A DNA stretch of 64,000 nt. Source: Dallia pectoralis. Lineage: Eukaryota > Chordata > Actinopteri > Esociformes > Umbridae. Under the pieces are notes generated by a model. That model worked only from the letters and a program-made list of their open reading frames with translations, did not search any database and was not told where the DNA came from. Position numbers and translations under genes: made by a program. Shown here piece by piece: positions 25,901 through 36,682 of this stretch. Numbering within the stretch: the stretch's first letter is position 1; every line of letters starts with the position of its first letter. The stretch spans positions 6,549,427 to 6,613,426 of the forward strand of contig CM055755.1 of the NCBI GenBank assembly GCA_029465975.1, read 5' to 3'.

Positions 25901-28900
25901 CAGATATTAATGAGCAAATACAGAATGTGAACATGGCGATTAATGAGGCGCATCAATGGTGGACGTCCGGCCTGAAAGTCACACATGTAGACTGAAACAC
26001 GTGCACTTTGTCTTGGAACACTGTTATGGGCACTCATATGGGCACGGCCGTTTTAAAGCGTTTTGGTATCATTTTAATAAACCTTTCTATAAATGTGTCG
26101 CGTCGCTTTTTACCACTCAGGATGTAGAGTTGCTTCAAAAAGAATAGTCACATTTTGTTGTTCAGAACTGTGTTTGATGGAGTTCAAATCCTGGTTACGT
26201 TTATAATTTGTTTGTCAACGCAATGTTGCTCACATAGAGCTATGGCAAGTGTCGTATTCCGGTCCTGGCATATTTTAGCTCACATCTCAGTCATTTAGCC
26301 AATGCCCTTATTCAGAGGAACACACAGTAGTGGTTGCACTCAATTTTGGCTTAGTCTTCCGTTGGAATTGAACCCAGAACCTCTGGTGTCGCAAGGGCCA
26401 TGTTCTGCCGCCGGGTCAATATGTGAAAACTAAAATTAAACTGTGCCTAAAGCAATTAAGTAATGTGACATTCCAAAGGTTTTGTGTTTTCTTCAATAAT
26501 TATTTTTTTAGGCCGGGAAAATATAATTAGTAGATTTCTGCCTCCCTGAGGCGTATTTGTTGTGGGACGAGGTAACTGGGTTGAATTTATTGACGACTAG
26601 GTAAAAAAAATGTGCCACGTATGAGAGGAAAGATCCCATGGGCCTCTACATCTGTTGAAATATCTACCTCCTGGGCCTGTTCCAGGCCACCGAAATGTGC
26701 AAGTTAATCAACCTCCTGGGCCTGTTCCAGGCCACCGAAATGTGCAAGTTAATCTTAACCGGTGGAGGAAGACGCAATATCATGAACCCGAAAAAGCACA
26801 ATGGGCAACAAAATACTGTTTGTTGGAGAAGGTTTTTTATTTTACTCCTGACCTGTGAACTGAGACGGTATCGCTGCCCAACGCGAAAAAAACAGTACCT
26901 CAAAATGCTGCTGACTCACATTCCTGACCGCACACAGTTGTTTGTGTCTCAGCACAGGAACACAAATTCTACTAAAAGACGTCAACTGATAGAAATACGT
27001 TTATTCAGGTTGTTTGAAAATCGCTAAATACACACTCGCAAAAAGTATTTAAATGAATCACATATGAACCCAATTTTCATCCTGGTTCAAGGACAAGCCT
27101 GAACCAAAATGTACGACGGAAAAACTCAACGGAAAATGCCTTTTAGTTCATAAGATTGAATTTGGGTTTGGAAAACAGCCCATGATGTTTTAGATGTTTT
27201 GGATCAGAGCCTGTGTTATTAGTATTAAAGGTCACGAAATGTCTGTTCGCCATCTGTGCTGTTGGATTGGGACAATGTGTGCCTCTGTATAGTGTGCGGT
27301 CGATGTCACTGAGCTGTTCAGAATCTCCACGAAACTGTGACATATCCCTCGAAAAGCTTACGGTATTTTCCATTCTCTAACGCGGCAGGAATAAGGCCAA
27401 CCAGAAGACAATGGTTCCCTCACAGCTATGTTTCAGTGGTACCGGATCTAAAGGTTCTCAAAATTAATTTATATTATCTGACAACCCTACCCCCAGACAA
27501 TAACTATTTTCTGGTATTTATACGTTAGTAGGAGAGATCAGACTGTCTTCCAGGCTCCTGGTTAGTAGGAGAGATCAGACCCTGTCTTTACACTGTCCTC
27601 CTGGTTAGTAGGAGAGATCACACCCTGTCTTTACACTGTCCTCCTGGTTAGTAGGAGAGATCAGTCCCTGTCTTTACACTGTCCTCCTGGTTAGTAGGAG
27701 AGATCAGTCCCTGTCTTTACACTGTCCTCCTGGTTAGTAGGAGAGATCAGTCCCTGTCTTTACACTGTCCTCTTGGTTAGTAGGAGAGATCAGTCCCTGT
27801 CTTCGCCTGTAATTCTGTTGGATGGTGACTTCACTATTTCTCCATTATTTTTTTGGAAGACCTTTTCCCCAGGTCTCTGTCAAATGTCTTGATGAATAAC
27901 TTCCTCAAACCTTTTCTGTTTTGCTTCGTGACTTTATGATAATGCCACTTTTTGCCCCTGGCTTGCTAGCTGATGCTGACTTTGTTTCCTGTAGATGACA
28001 CACATTGTATTCTCCTTTAGTCATGTACTCTCTTTCTCTTTTAGTCATGTACATTCCGTTCTGTCCTGGCCAAGTGATGAAAAATATAGGCAGCTGTGAT
28101 GCACTTGTAATTTACCTTAATGGGATATCTATTTTCATCATTACAGTTGTTCTTAAGCTGAAGCTGTGTTCTCACCAAGCCAATATATAGACGGACTGGG
28201 TTTTATAACACGTTTAGGATATTCCAGAGCAATATGCCTGTGTGTTATTAGTGACACTACACTGGAACTGACAACTGTCCTTGTCTTCTCTCAGGCTATG
28301 GTGGCCTGTTACCCAGGCGACGGCACGGGGTATGTCCGGCATGTAGACAACCCAAACGGGGACGGACGCTGCATCACCTGCATCTACTATCTCAACAGGA
28401 ACTGGAATGCCAAGGTACGACGATCCGTTCAAACCCTGAGCGCCGATTGGCTGGCAACCGTGGTGTAATGATGGTGAACTCATTTAACAGGTGGCTGGAA
28501 CCCTGATTCTGATTGGTCGGAGGCCACGGTGAATGAGATCGTGTACTGAACTTATGATGAGTGAGAAGTGTGTTTTGTACTAAGCACAGTGGAATCCGGT
28601 GTATAATAGGAATACATCGACTTTAGTTGGCTGTGGTTTATTGCCAATATAGCACACTAAGGGCTGTATCTATGCACTCCACATTGCACTGTGCCCACGA
28701 GCCACCCTAGTTCATGAGGTATTGGCCTTGTGCTATCGACCTACACACTGTTTACATATACTTCACTCACAGTCTCACCAGACTGCCTTGGGATATGAAC
28801 CAAAAACCCTGCGCTCATTGACCTGTCATACTAGCCTCAGGGTAATGTCATGTAAAGGAAACCCTGTGTGTTGTCAGGTTCATGGAGGTGTGCTGCAAAT

Positions 28901-30939
28901 CTACCCAGAGGGGAAGAAGGTAATGGCCAACATTGAACCACTGTTTGACCGTCTGCTCATCTTCTGGTCTGACCGTCGTAACCCACACGAGGTCAAGCCG
29001 GCCTTCGCTACCCGGTGAGTGACCGCTTAACAGGCACATGTGCCCTACACAGACACTAGACATTAGCCCTGTTGTGGTTCCTTCATGTGCCATACACAGA
29101 CACTAGACATTAGCCCTGTTGTGGTTCCTTCATGTGCCCTACACAGACATTAGACATTAGCCCTGTTGTGGTTCCTTCATGTGCCCTACACAGACACTAG
29201 ACATTAGCCCTGTTGTGGTTACTTCATGTGCCCTACACAGACACTAGACATTAGCCCTGTTGTGGTTCCTTCATGTGCCCTACACAGACACTAGACATTA
29301 GCCCTGTTGTGGTTCCTTCATGTGCCCTACACAGACACTAGACATTAGCCCTGTTGTGGTTCCTTCATGTGCCCTACACAGACACTAGACATTAGCCCTG
29401 TTGTGGTTCCTTCATGTGCCCTACACAGACACTAGGCATTAGCCCTGTTGTGGTTCCTTCATGTGCCCTACACAGACACTAGGCATTAGCCCTGTTGTGG
29501 TTCCTTCATGTGCCCTACACAGACACTAGGCATTAGCCCTGTTGTGGTTCCTTCATGTGCCCTACACAGACACTAGACATTAGCCCTGTTGTGGTTCCTT
29601 CATGTGATCATAAACTGAAAGCTAAAGGGGGGTGGGGGACAGGAAGAGCGCATTTCCTGACTGAAGATGGGGGTCAGGGGTGGAGGGAGTAGAGGGTGGC
29701 TGTTGGTGGTTCAGTTGCTCTAGAGCCTGAGGGAGAGAAACAGGAGTAAACAACACGCCCCTGTGGATAAACACGCCCCTGTGGATAAACACGCCCCTGT
29801 GGATAAACACGCCCCTGTGAATAAACATGCCCCTGTGGATAAACACGCCCCTGTGGATAAACACGCCTCTGTGGATAAACACGCCCCTGTAGATAAACAC
29901 GCCCCTGTGGATAAACACGCCTCTGTGGATAAACACGCCCCTGTAGATAAACACGCCCCTGTAGATAAACACGCCCCTGTGGATAAACACGCCCCTGTAG
30001 ATAAACACGCCCCTGTGGATAAACACGCCCCTGTAGATAAACACGCCCCTGTGGATAAACACGCCCCTGTAGATAAACCCGCCCCTGTGGATAAACACGC
30101 CTCTGGATTAACACGCCCCTGTGGATAAACACGCCCCTGTGGATAAACACGCCTCTGTGGATAAACACGCCCCTGTAGGTAAACACGTCCCTGTGGGTAA
30201 ACCCGCCCCTGTGGATAAACACGCCCCTGTCGGTAAACACGCCCCTGTGGGTAAACACGCCCCTGTGGGTAAACACGCCCCTGTGGGTAAACACGCCTTT
30301 TAGTGTGAAAAGCTCCAACAACAACGTATTTTAGAGAAGCAAAGAAAGAAAAACAAATGCATTCTTGTGCATATCCAACTACTATCTCTCATCGGTGTAG
30401 CTCATCGCCTACCTTTCAGTCAGACTTTATCCATCTGTCATCTCACTCTGCATGTTCAATCAAAGTTGAAAACTTGACCCGCGGACATGTCAACAGAGGA
30501 CTAGTGAAACAAACAAACAAACAAACAACAACAACAAATGGTATTTTAAGCCATGGACTGCATCAGTAACCCTTTACGTTTCCAAAACACATCTCTCTCT
30601 CTCTCTCATCTGGCCCTAGACTATGCAGTGCTGGAGTTTTGGTTTGTGTGCAGTGAATTTTGGTTGTCAGTCTGAGATTATTTTCTGTGTACAGCTATGC
30701 CATCACTGTCTGGTACTTTGATGCCAAGGAGCGTGCCGAAGCAAAGGAGAAGTACCGATTGGGTAAGTTACACTTTCACTACTAACCGTCTACCTGTAAT
30801 GGCGTAATACTTTATACACACTCTCAACAGTATATATTTCATAATGTATACTTCACTTTTATCTCCAACACCACTTGTGTCCATAGCAACCGGACAAAAA
30901 GGTGTTCAAGTGCCTGTCACTCAAAACAGCAAGACATGA
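18678..30939 (+). CDS. egln2: HIF prolyl hydroxylase 1 (PHD1/EGLN2 type), complete, 5 coding exons
   Basis: Coding exons are 18678-19928, 28295-28414, 28878-29014, 30695-30762 and 30887-30939. All junctions are GT-AG and phases agree, giving 542 residues. The family uses Fe(II), 2-oxoglutarate and O2 to hydroxylate prolines in HIF-alpha, marking it for VHL-dependent degradation; PHD1 is mainly nuclear. Seen here: the catalytic core starts near W306; the iron ligands are H433 and D435 (YVRHVDNP) and H494 (RRNPHEV); the 2-oxoglutarate arginine is R503; Y423 (ACYPG) and Y449 (IYYLN) match active-site tyrosines of PHD2. The tail ATGQKGVQVPV is the EGLN2 signature, and the N-terminus lacks the MYND finger of EGLN1. 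The first ~300 residues are low-complexity with a basic KRRR stretch near 220, possibly a nuclear signal. Human EGLN2 has 407 residues, so this N-terminus is long. I chose the ATG at 18678 because it opens the long frame. Confidence 0.95.
20741..21432. repeat. 37-bp minisatellite in egln2 intron 1
   Basis: About 18 copies of a unit containing GTAGTAAGTGTTGTTTAAAG, with few changes. Each copy contains GTAAGT in the gene's sense. Confidence 0.95.
21433..26279. other. egln2: egln2 intron 1, middle
   Basis: Intronic DNA without further exons. Holds CA microsatellites (22801-22868, 23289-23310, 23470-23490), GGAA repeats (22705-22722), a CTGCCTG-type tract (24155-24212), a 20-bp CACCAGGAGGTCACCAGGCA repeat (25255-25346) and a GT/GC run (25837-25858). 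Bases 22195-22245 resemble a SINE core. Confidence 0.6.
26280..26412 (-). mobile_element. tRNA-derived SINE fragment (degenerate)
   Basis: Contains CAGTCATTTAGCCAATGCCC and TTGGAATTGAACCCAGAACC...GTCGCAAGGGCCATGTTCTG. The latter reads on the minus strand like the A/B-box part of a tRNA-like SINE head common in fish. Family not determined. Confidence 0.5.
26667..26756. repeat. 45-bp direct duplication
   Basis: Two nearly perfect tandem copies of a unit with CCTCCTGGGCCTGTTCCAGG. Confidence 0.95.
27529..27802. repeat. 43-bp minisatellite in egln2 intron 1
   Basis: Six copies of a unit carrying TCTTTACACTGTCCTCCTGG then TTAGTAGGAGAG. It ends about 490 bp before coding exon 2. Confidence 0.95.
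28295..28414 (+). CDS. egln2: egln2 coding exon 2 (iron-binding HxD)
   Basis: Forty codons between a TCTCTCAG acceptor and a GTACGA donor. It carries ACYPGDG, RHVDNPNGDGR (two iron ligands) and ITCIYYLN. All are near-invariant in the EGLN family. Confidence 0.95.
28878..29014 (+). CDS. egln2: egln2 coding exon 3 (distal iron-binding histidine)
   Basis: Begins VHGGVLQIYPEGK after a TTGTCAG acceptor and ends within the arginine codon of PAFATR at a GTGAGT donor. It contains FDRLLIFWSDRRNPHEVK, with the third iron ligand. Confidence 0.95.
29031..29607. repeat. 47-bp minisatellite in egln2 intron 3
   Basis: Twelve near-identical copies containing ACACTAGACATTAGCCCTGT. It starts 17 bases after the exon 3 donor. 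Confidence 0.96.
29750..30298. repeat. 18-bp minisatellite in egln2 intron 3
   Basis: About 30 copies of CACGCCCCTGTGGATAAA. GTGGAT and GTAGAT variants alternate in the middle, giving a partial 36-bp dimer order. A period of 18 keeps all frames open (DKHAPV repeats), which is not evidence for coding. Confidence 0.96.
30695..30762 (+). CDS. egln2: egln2 coding exon 4
   Basis: Completes the 2-oxoglutarate-binding arginine codon, then encodes YAITVWYFDAKERAEAKEKY. The acceptor is TGTACAG and the donor GTAAGT. WYFDAKERA is typical of EGLN2; EGLN1 has WYFDADERA. Confidence 0.94.
30887..30939 (+). CDS. egln2: egln2 coding exon 5 with stop
   Basis: A 53-bp terminal coding exon after TCCATAG, encoding ATGQKGVQVPVTQNSKT and TGA at 30937-30939. 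It aligns with the C-terminal tail of human EGLN2 and fixes the paralogue. Confidence 0.92.
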
Positions 30940-31764
30940 GTCTCGTCTAACCCTGGAGTTCGTTCTGGACATGTGCGTCCCGACCTGTGCTGCTATTCCA
31001 CAATCTTATTCTGAAAACCCAGCTAGCCCCACCCACTCCGCCACTGTCAATCACCTGTAACAGCCCTTGATTGGCTGTGACGAGACGACCGCAGCGACAG
31101 GATCGGCGGTTGAGACATACTCAGGTGGCATTAGGGCCGAAGAGGATGAAGATGACTCCTCCTCAGCAGAAGTAGACCAGTAAATAGAGACAATATTAAC
31201 GGAATGTCTTTTCTTGTCACGCTTTTTTTCAATAATCAGCGCTGTTATAATCAGAAACCGGTCTTGCTGACTTTTCAGGCTCAGTCACAAGTCGTCAGGT
31301 CTGAGCAGACAGGAGAGTGGACTCTGATCCCAGAACCTAGCCAACGCACACACAATATAACTCATTCTGCATGGAGCGGAATGTTGTTGACGAGGAGGAA
31401 GGAGTCCTTTACATATCAATCTGTAGTGTGGCACTACACAGTCGTGGTGCGCGAGGACCTTTTACACGGGGGACTGAAGACTTCGCTTGTACTCGACCTG
31501 AACTTCACCTGATGTTAGTCCAACAGATTCTTCGCTTTGCAGTGTAACAATTCCGAGAGTGTTTTTGGGTCCTCCGGACGACTTGCGAACGGTTTCCATG
31601 AAATCGTTGGATACCGCTGGCGCGAAAGATATGAGGGTTGAAACGAGGTTTTCTTAATGCTATATATTGTTATCGTGCATGTGTGTGTGCGCGCTTGACT
31701 GTCACTGACTTCGTGGCGACACTTATCTCACGTTAGAGCACGGTTCAGAACGGGTGTTTATCAA
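30940..31764 (+). other. egln2: egln2 3' flank / probable 3' untranslated region
   Basis: Follows the stop without any canonical AATAAA. The nearest candidates are AGTAAA near 31177 and ATTAAA at 33049 and 33656, so the transcript end is unresolved. Confidence 0.4.
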
Positions 31765-32532
31765 CAGTCAAAGGTTTTGGGTACCTTAGAAATTCTTTGT
31801 TTTTTGTGGAGACATACATGAAATTAGTTTGAATCGAAAATATAGCAAAAGGAAATACAGCTAAATTAATTGGTTGACATTGGCAACAGTGACTAGGAGA
31901 GGCCTTCTTACGTACCATACAGTCAAGCTGCTCCCAGAACAGCTCAAAAGGGTTGAGATCCGTTGACCGTGCTGGTCACTCCACTATAGACAGAATACCA
32001 GCTGACAGCTTCTTCCCTAAATAGTTCTTCCATTAGTTAGAGCTGTGCTTTGGGTCATTATCCTGTAGAAGGAAATGGACCAACCAAGTGGCCCCACAGT
32101 GTATGGCATTGCAAAGGATCCATTTGAACCTGTACACATTTCCCACTGTACCTGCACTAAAATAACAGATCGTCACATTGTCTCCACCATGTTTTACTGA
32201 TGGCGTCAAGCACTCCTCCAGTATCTTTTTATTTGGTCTGCGTCTCACAAATGTCGTTCTTTAATTTGTCTGTCTTCTTTCCCAATCTTTCTCTGTCCAA
32301 TGTCTGTGTTCTTTTGCCACATGACTGGTGATTGCTGATAAGGGGCCTCTGTACGCCTGTGTAGGTATTAGATTAACAATCTGCCGTTTCCAGCTACAAT
32401 AGTCATTTACAACACGAACAATGTCTGCACAATATTTCTGATCTATTTGATGTAATTTTAAAAGAAGAAATGTGCTTTTCTTTCAAAAACAAGGACATTT
32501 TTAATTGACCCCAACGTTTTGAACAGTAATGT
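31765..32532 (-). mobile_element. Tc1/mariner element, internally deleted
   Basis: Degenerate terminal inverted repeats: TCAAAGGTTTTGGGTACCTT at the left, and on the opposite strand TTCAAAACGTTGGGGTCAAT at the right end. Between them the minus strand encodes part of a Tc1 transposase (TPSVKHGGDNVTICYF, LQDNDPKHSSN), with the flanking DNA typical of the family spread through salmonid and esocid genomes. At about 0.77 kb it is half the full length (about 1.6 kb). The transposase N-terminus is deleted, so it is non-autonomous. Confidence 0.88.
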
Positions 32533-34616
32533 ATATTTCTGGGTTCCAAAATTCTAAGCAAGTTTAGCAAAACAAGAAGAAAGGCTAATGTAAGCTTTGG
32601 GTTAAATTTAGGACAAAGGTTACATTTGACGTTTAAGTTAGGAATGACAGCATTAGGTGTAGGGTTTCAGTCAGAGGTTCGGAATTACGATTAGTGTTGA
32701 GATTAGGATTAAATTCAGGATTAGTTCTGTGTTTAGAGGTTAGTGAAAGTAAGAATTTTGGATTTGGAATATCTATTTGGCCCCTGTGGGTGTGAGTGTG
32801 TGTTTGTGTGTATCATTAAGAATACCCTGACCTTGATGGGTGATGGACTTGTGTACAACAATCGGTGTAAAAGAAAAGTTTAAAGAGCACTTTATTGTCA
32901 GAAATGCTTTGAGTGTTAACAGACAAGAAGTATTTAACAATGGACATTTGGAGTGTTTATGCTGGTTATATGGTTGCAAAAATGCAGTGACGACAAAAAA
33001 AAATGTACATGATGTTTGCTGATTTCTTTCTGAATTTTGCAGTGTTTAATTAAAAACTGTGTGTTTTTGTACAACACTTGTTTATTTCAAATGTTTGATA
33101 CCTAACCCCTAATTTGATCTGTAATTCTGACCTGATGTTAAACACTTCCATTTAACCCTGCTTGCTTGCGCTTTTATTTTCTTTCAAGAAAGTCCATGGA
33201 TTTTCTCTTCTAGTGGGATTTTGCTGAGGAGAGTGTGCAGTGGGGTGTGTGATGGGCGGGTATTTTGCATGTGTCTATTTATCTTCATGTTATGAAAGAC
33301 ACTCTGTTATGTCTGATGACTCTTCTCAGAACCCTGCTTCTCACAAACCCGGTTCTGTAAACAAAGGAATATAATCCAGGTGCCGACTCCGCGGCTACGG
33401 TACGTGCTAGCATGAGTACTCTAACACACACACACACCAAAACAATGGTCACTAGTGCCTTTCCCTTCTCATCTGGACGGAGCTCTATTCAGATCCACTT
33501 CCTTTGGTGTCGACTACCTGGACCCGGTCCAGAAGAATGTTCAGCACACTCTTTAGAGCACAACCATTCACGTCTCTACACTGCTCTGACATCCAGATAA
33601 CCGGGCTGCACTGTATTTTCCATCCCGCTGTTGTTCCCGCTTGTATTTTTACTAAATTAAAGGCTTCCTTTTAACGGCGTGGTCATCGAAATGTGAAGTC
33701 CCGGTGTCCGCTAAGCTGGGATATGGAACGTTGTGAGGTGCGGGATTGGGATATGGTTTCTGTGATTGACTTTAAATCAAGTGGTGTGAGAGCAGTGTCA
33801 GCTGCTCATTAACATTCATAAAGACCCCAGTCACACACACAAGGACACACACAAATACACACACACACACACATACACAGTCCTCTAGTTTTTTATACCC
33901 AGTCTTCATCCATGTGCTCGCACACTAAACGGTCATCAGGTAGAGTTAGGGCGTGATCCATCTGTGGGACTGCAGGGAGACAAAGGGCCCGCCACAGAGA
34001 CAGGAAGAGGCCCCCCACTTATCTTACAGTGACCAGACTCGTACTGGCGAGCACACACACACACACACACGTGCAGCAGCAAACACAGTCACGCATGTCC
34101 ACTTACATTAGGCAAATGGAGAGCCTACACAAGTTCAGTTTAATGAAGAATGTCAAAATCTATTTATCCTCGGCTCATTTATGAAGCTTCCCCAAACACA
34201 AGCCAAATGGGGACCATTTAAATAAAAAAATCCATCCAATGTAGTGAAATAAAGTTTTACAAAAACATTTCTTACAATGTTAAACTAAAAAAAACGAATG
34301 ACCATGTTGAGAAGACTTTCTTGTTATTTGGCTATGCCAGTTGGGTCTGTAATATGGGATTCATTTAGTGACGGAGCGGCACCCTCTAGTGGCTAAATGA
34401 GGCAACTACAAAACACAGGTCAGAGAATGACATTAACAGGGTTTGGCTCTATCATGTTAGTCACTATTCTGCCTCTTACCCTATTGTTGACTAGCCCTAG
34501 CTTGCTTTGTATGAAAATAATATATAACCAATTAAATAAACATTGTGGGTTTTAAATATAGTGACATGAGGGGTGTTGTAAACATCAAAAGCACAACACA
34601 TCAACACCTCCAACCG
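32533..34616. other. intergenic DNA between egln2 and tmem160
   Basis: Contains GTTAGGATTAG-like degenerate repeats (32640-32745) and CA microsatellites (33420-33440, 33825-33875, 34053-34072). No exon recognised. A possible late egln2 polyadenylation site is not excluded. Confidence 0.5.
34378..34392 (-). promoter_or_regulatory. CTCF-like motif
   Basis: Minus strand reads CCACTAGAGGGTGCC, one change from the CCACTAGAGGGCGC core. About 0.3 kb before tmem160. Confidence 0.4.
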
Positions 34617-34716
34617 CATGGTGGCGCTACAGCAATACGTCCACACAGCTGCTCACCGCGTTCCGGGTGCAAGTTCACAGGTCACGCAAACAGGTCATGT
34701 TGTGTTTTCTGCGACT

Positions 34717-34923
34717 ATGGCTGCCTTGAGTTGGCTTGCGTGCAGGCAGCTGCCGCGGATCGCGTCTCAGTTCGCCCGGGCTGCGAGGCAGGTCACGCCG
34801 CAGAACTTCGGGGGGCTGCCTGTGAGGAGGTGGATAGTGGACAAGGGTCCCTGGAATAAGACCCGGATGCCGGAGATACAGAAGTATCACCAGCTGACCG
34901 AACTGGACAAGGCGGATGCTCTG
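34717..34923 (+). CDS. tmem160: tmem160 exon 1
   Basis: Sixty-nine codons: mitochondrial-targeting-like N-terminus and TELDKADAL, ending at a GTAGGT donor. Confidence 0.88.
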
Positions 34924-36007
34924 GTAGGTTGAATGTGAAAGTGAAATCATGTCACCGCTTTTATAGAAAATATTACCTATTTATCTAAAATAATAGTATT
35001 GCATTTTATAGAAAATATTTCCACATTACACGAACAGACCGTTCCCTTACGATGTCCAGGTGATTTTAGCCGAGTACCGGAACTTGTTTAAGTGTTGACC
35101 TGCTCTGTGTGTCTCTGTTGTTCCGCAGATGCTGAGAAAGTCCCATGAAACAGGTGAATGCACTATTCACTTAGAACAAGGACATACTGTATTTATTTAA
35201 TAAATGGGATGCATTTTCTGACAAATTCTGTTGCAAGAGATTGTATACAGATCGAACGGGCATGTATTTATAGGCACACACATTGATCAAAGTTTTGAGT
35301 TGCTGTTTCAAACTATTGTTATTTAATCAGTCTTTCATCCTCCACTGTTGGTCAATCTCTAGTTCCTGTAGCAAGTCTTCGGTTGTTTGATTGTTTGAAT
35401 GGCTGCAGTGGGTAGAGGAGGGGATGACTCTGTGGTTCAGGCTGTCTTCTGAGCTCCATGTTCTCCTCTACCAGGCTTCCTGTCGTGGTTCCGGAACGGA
35501 CTCCTAGCCACTGGAATCGGAGTCATCGCATTTGTCCAAAGCGATGTGGGACGGGAGGCAGGATATGGTAGGTACTCTAGGGAGGTCTTGTTCTCTGAAG
35601 CAAAGCATCATGGTCCAGAAAAGCTCTTCAAACACATTGCCGCTCGATGTTTCAGTTGGTTTTTCCTCGTATCGCCCTCCTCTACAGCCTTCTTCATTCT
35701 GGGCGGTGTGTGTGTGTCGTTTGGGGGAGCGTCATACGTGGGCACCCTCTTCACCCTGAGGAAGATGATGCTTCTCTCTGTGCCTGCTGTGCTTCTGAAC
35801 GTTGCCGTGGTGAGCAGCGTGGTCCTGTTCTGGCTCTGTGCCGTATCGCTCTACATTGGACGCCTGGAGGTGGAGATCATACATGAGGAGGACGAGGAGG
35901 AGAAGGATGATGGAGGGGAGTGTCCGGACTGTCAAGACCGTCGCCACCGCGGCAACCACTCCCATGGCAACAGGCGAAACGGCAACAATAAAGGCCAAGA
36001 CAAGTAG
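34717..36007 (+). CDS. tmem160: transmembrane protein 160, 4 exons, complete
   Basis: Exons 34717-34923, 35129-35153, 35475-35567 and 35688-36007 splice in phase with GT-AG borders to give 214 residues (human 188). Seen: an Arg-rich, acid-free N-terminus (MAALSWLACRQLPRIASQF) like a mitochondrial presequence; the family core ELDKADALMLRKSHETGFLS and WFRNGLLATGIGVIAFVQSD; three likely membrane segments at about residues 84-99, 109-130 and 140-166; and an acidic, then His/Asn/Arg-rich tail with a CPDC motif. Known of the family: TMEM160 is reported in the mitochondrial inner membrane and linked to the mitochondrial stress response; its biochemical role is unclear. An in-frame ATG at 34618 would add 33 residues, but I prefer 34717 because it leaves a clean targeting sequence. 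It is convergent with npas1. Confidence 0.93.
35129..35153 (+). CDS. tmem160: tmem160 exon 2 (25-bp microexon)
   Basis: Encodes MLRKSHET plus one base of the next glycine codon, between TTCCGCAG and GTGAAT. It matches LLRKAHET of the human protein, so this very short exon is well supported. Confidence 0.9.
35475..35567 (+). CDS. tmem160: tmem160 exon 3
   Basis: Encodes GFLSWFRNGLLATGIGVIAF and the following VQSDVGREAGY, with the first membrane segment. Acceptor CTACCAG, donor GTAGGT. Confidence 0.93.
35688..36007 (+). CDS. tmem160: tmem160 exon 4 with stop
   Basis: Encodes AFFILGGVCVSFGGASYVG and the rest of the membrane domain, the acidic HEEDEEEKDDGG stretch and a basic tail. TAG is at 36005-36007. 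Confidence 0.92.
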
Positions 36008-36676
36008 ACGTGCGAGCGCTAAGTGTGTGTGTGTGTCTGTGTGTGTGTGTGTGTGTGTCTGTGTGTCTGTGTCTGTTTAACTGTACTTGTGGGAAACAGC
36101 AATCCTCACCAGTTCAGTAACCCATTCATAAAAAAAATCTGTGTTTAGGGTTAGAATTTGAGTTAGGTAAAGGTGTCCGGTTCTGGTGGAATTATAATAT
36201 GTGTTCAGCTCTCTGTTGGTGCTGCCCTGCACTTATGTCTGATAATGTGCTAAATTGGTTCAACAAAGGGATAGATTGATTTGTTGCTTTACAAATGATG
36301 GTCTTTGATCAGTTTGATCTTCTACTATTTTCTCAGGAGTTAATGTTCCCCTTGTAATATGGTCTGCAGTTTTTGTCTGAAATGTTGCATTTATTTAATA
36401 CACACATGCCCACACACACACATGCGCGCACACACACACACACATGCACAGGCACACACTGAGAGTTTATGGTATGGGTGAATTTACTTTATATTTTTTA
36501 CTTTATAAATGAACGTGTACTGTACAATTACTTAAAACCATACTCTGAGCCGTACTCCGTGCTTAGCCTGTTCCCAGGCTGTTGTGCGTAGCGCTTTCAG
36601 GGTAAAAATATTTGCGATCAGGGCAAGTGGATTCCTGATAAAGGACCTCTTGTGTTCCCCGCAGTAAAGCTGTCTT

Positions 36677-36682
36677 AATAAA
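36677..36682 (+). terminator. tmem160: polyadenylation signal AATAAA, candidate for tmem160
   Basis: The first well-placed AATAAA after the tmem160 stop, giving a 3' untranslated region of about 0.7 kb, which includes GT and CA microsatellites (36021-36075, 36400-36460). Confidence 0.5.

Noticed and set aside
29763..30303. Open frames of 60-216 codons with DKHAPV or RVYPQG repeats
   Set aside because: They follow from an 18-bp tandem repeat lying inside egln2 intron 3; several frames on both strands are open at once.
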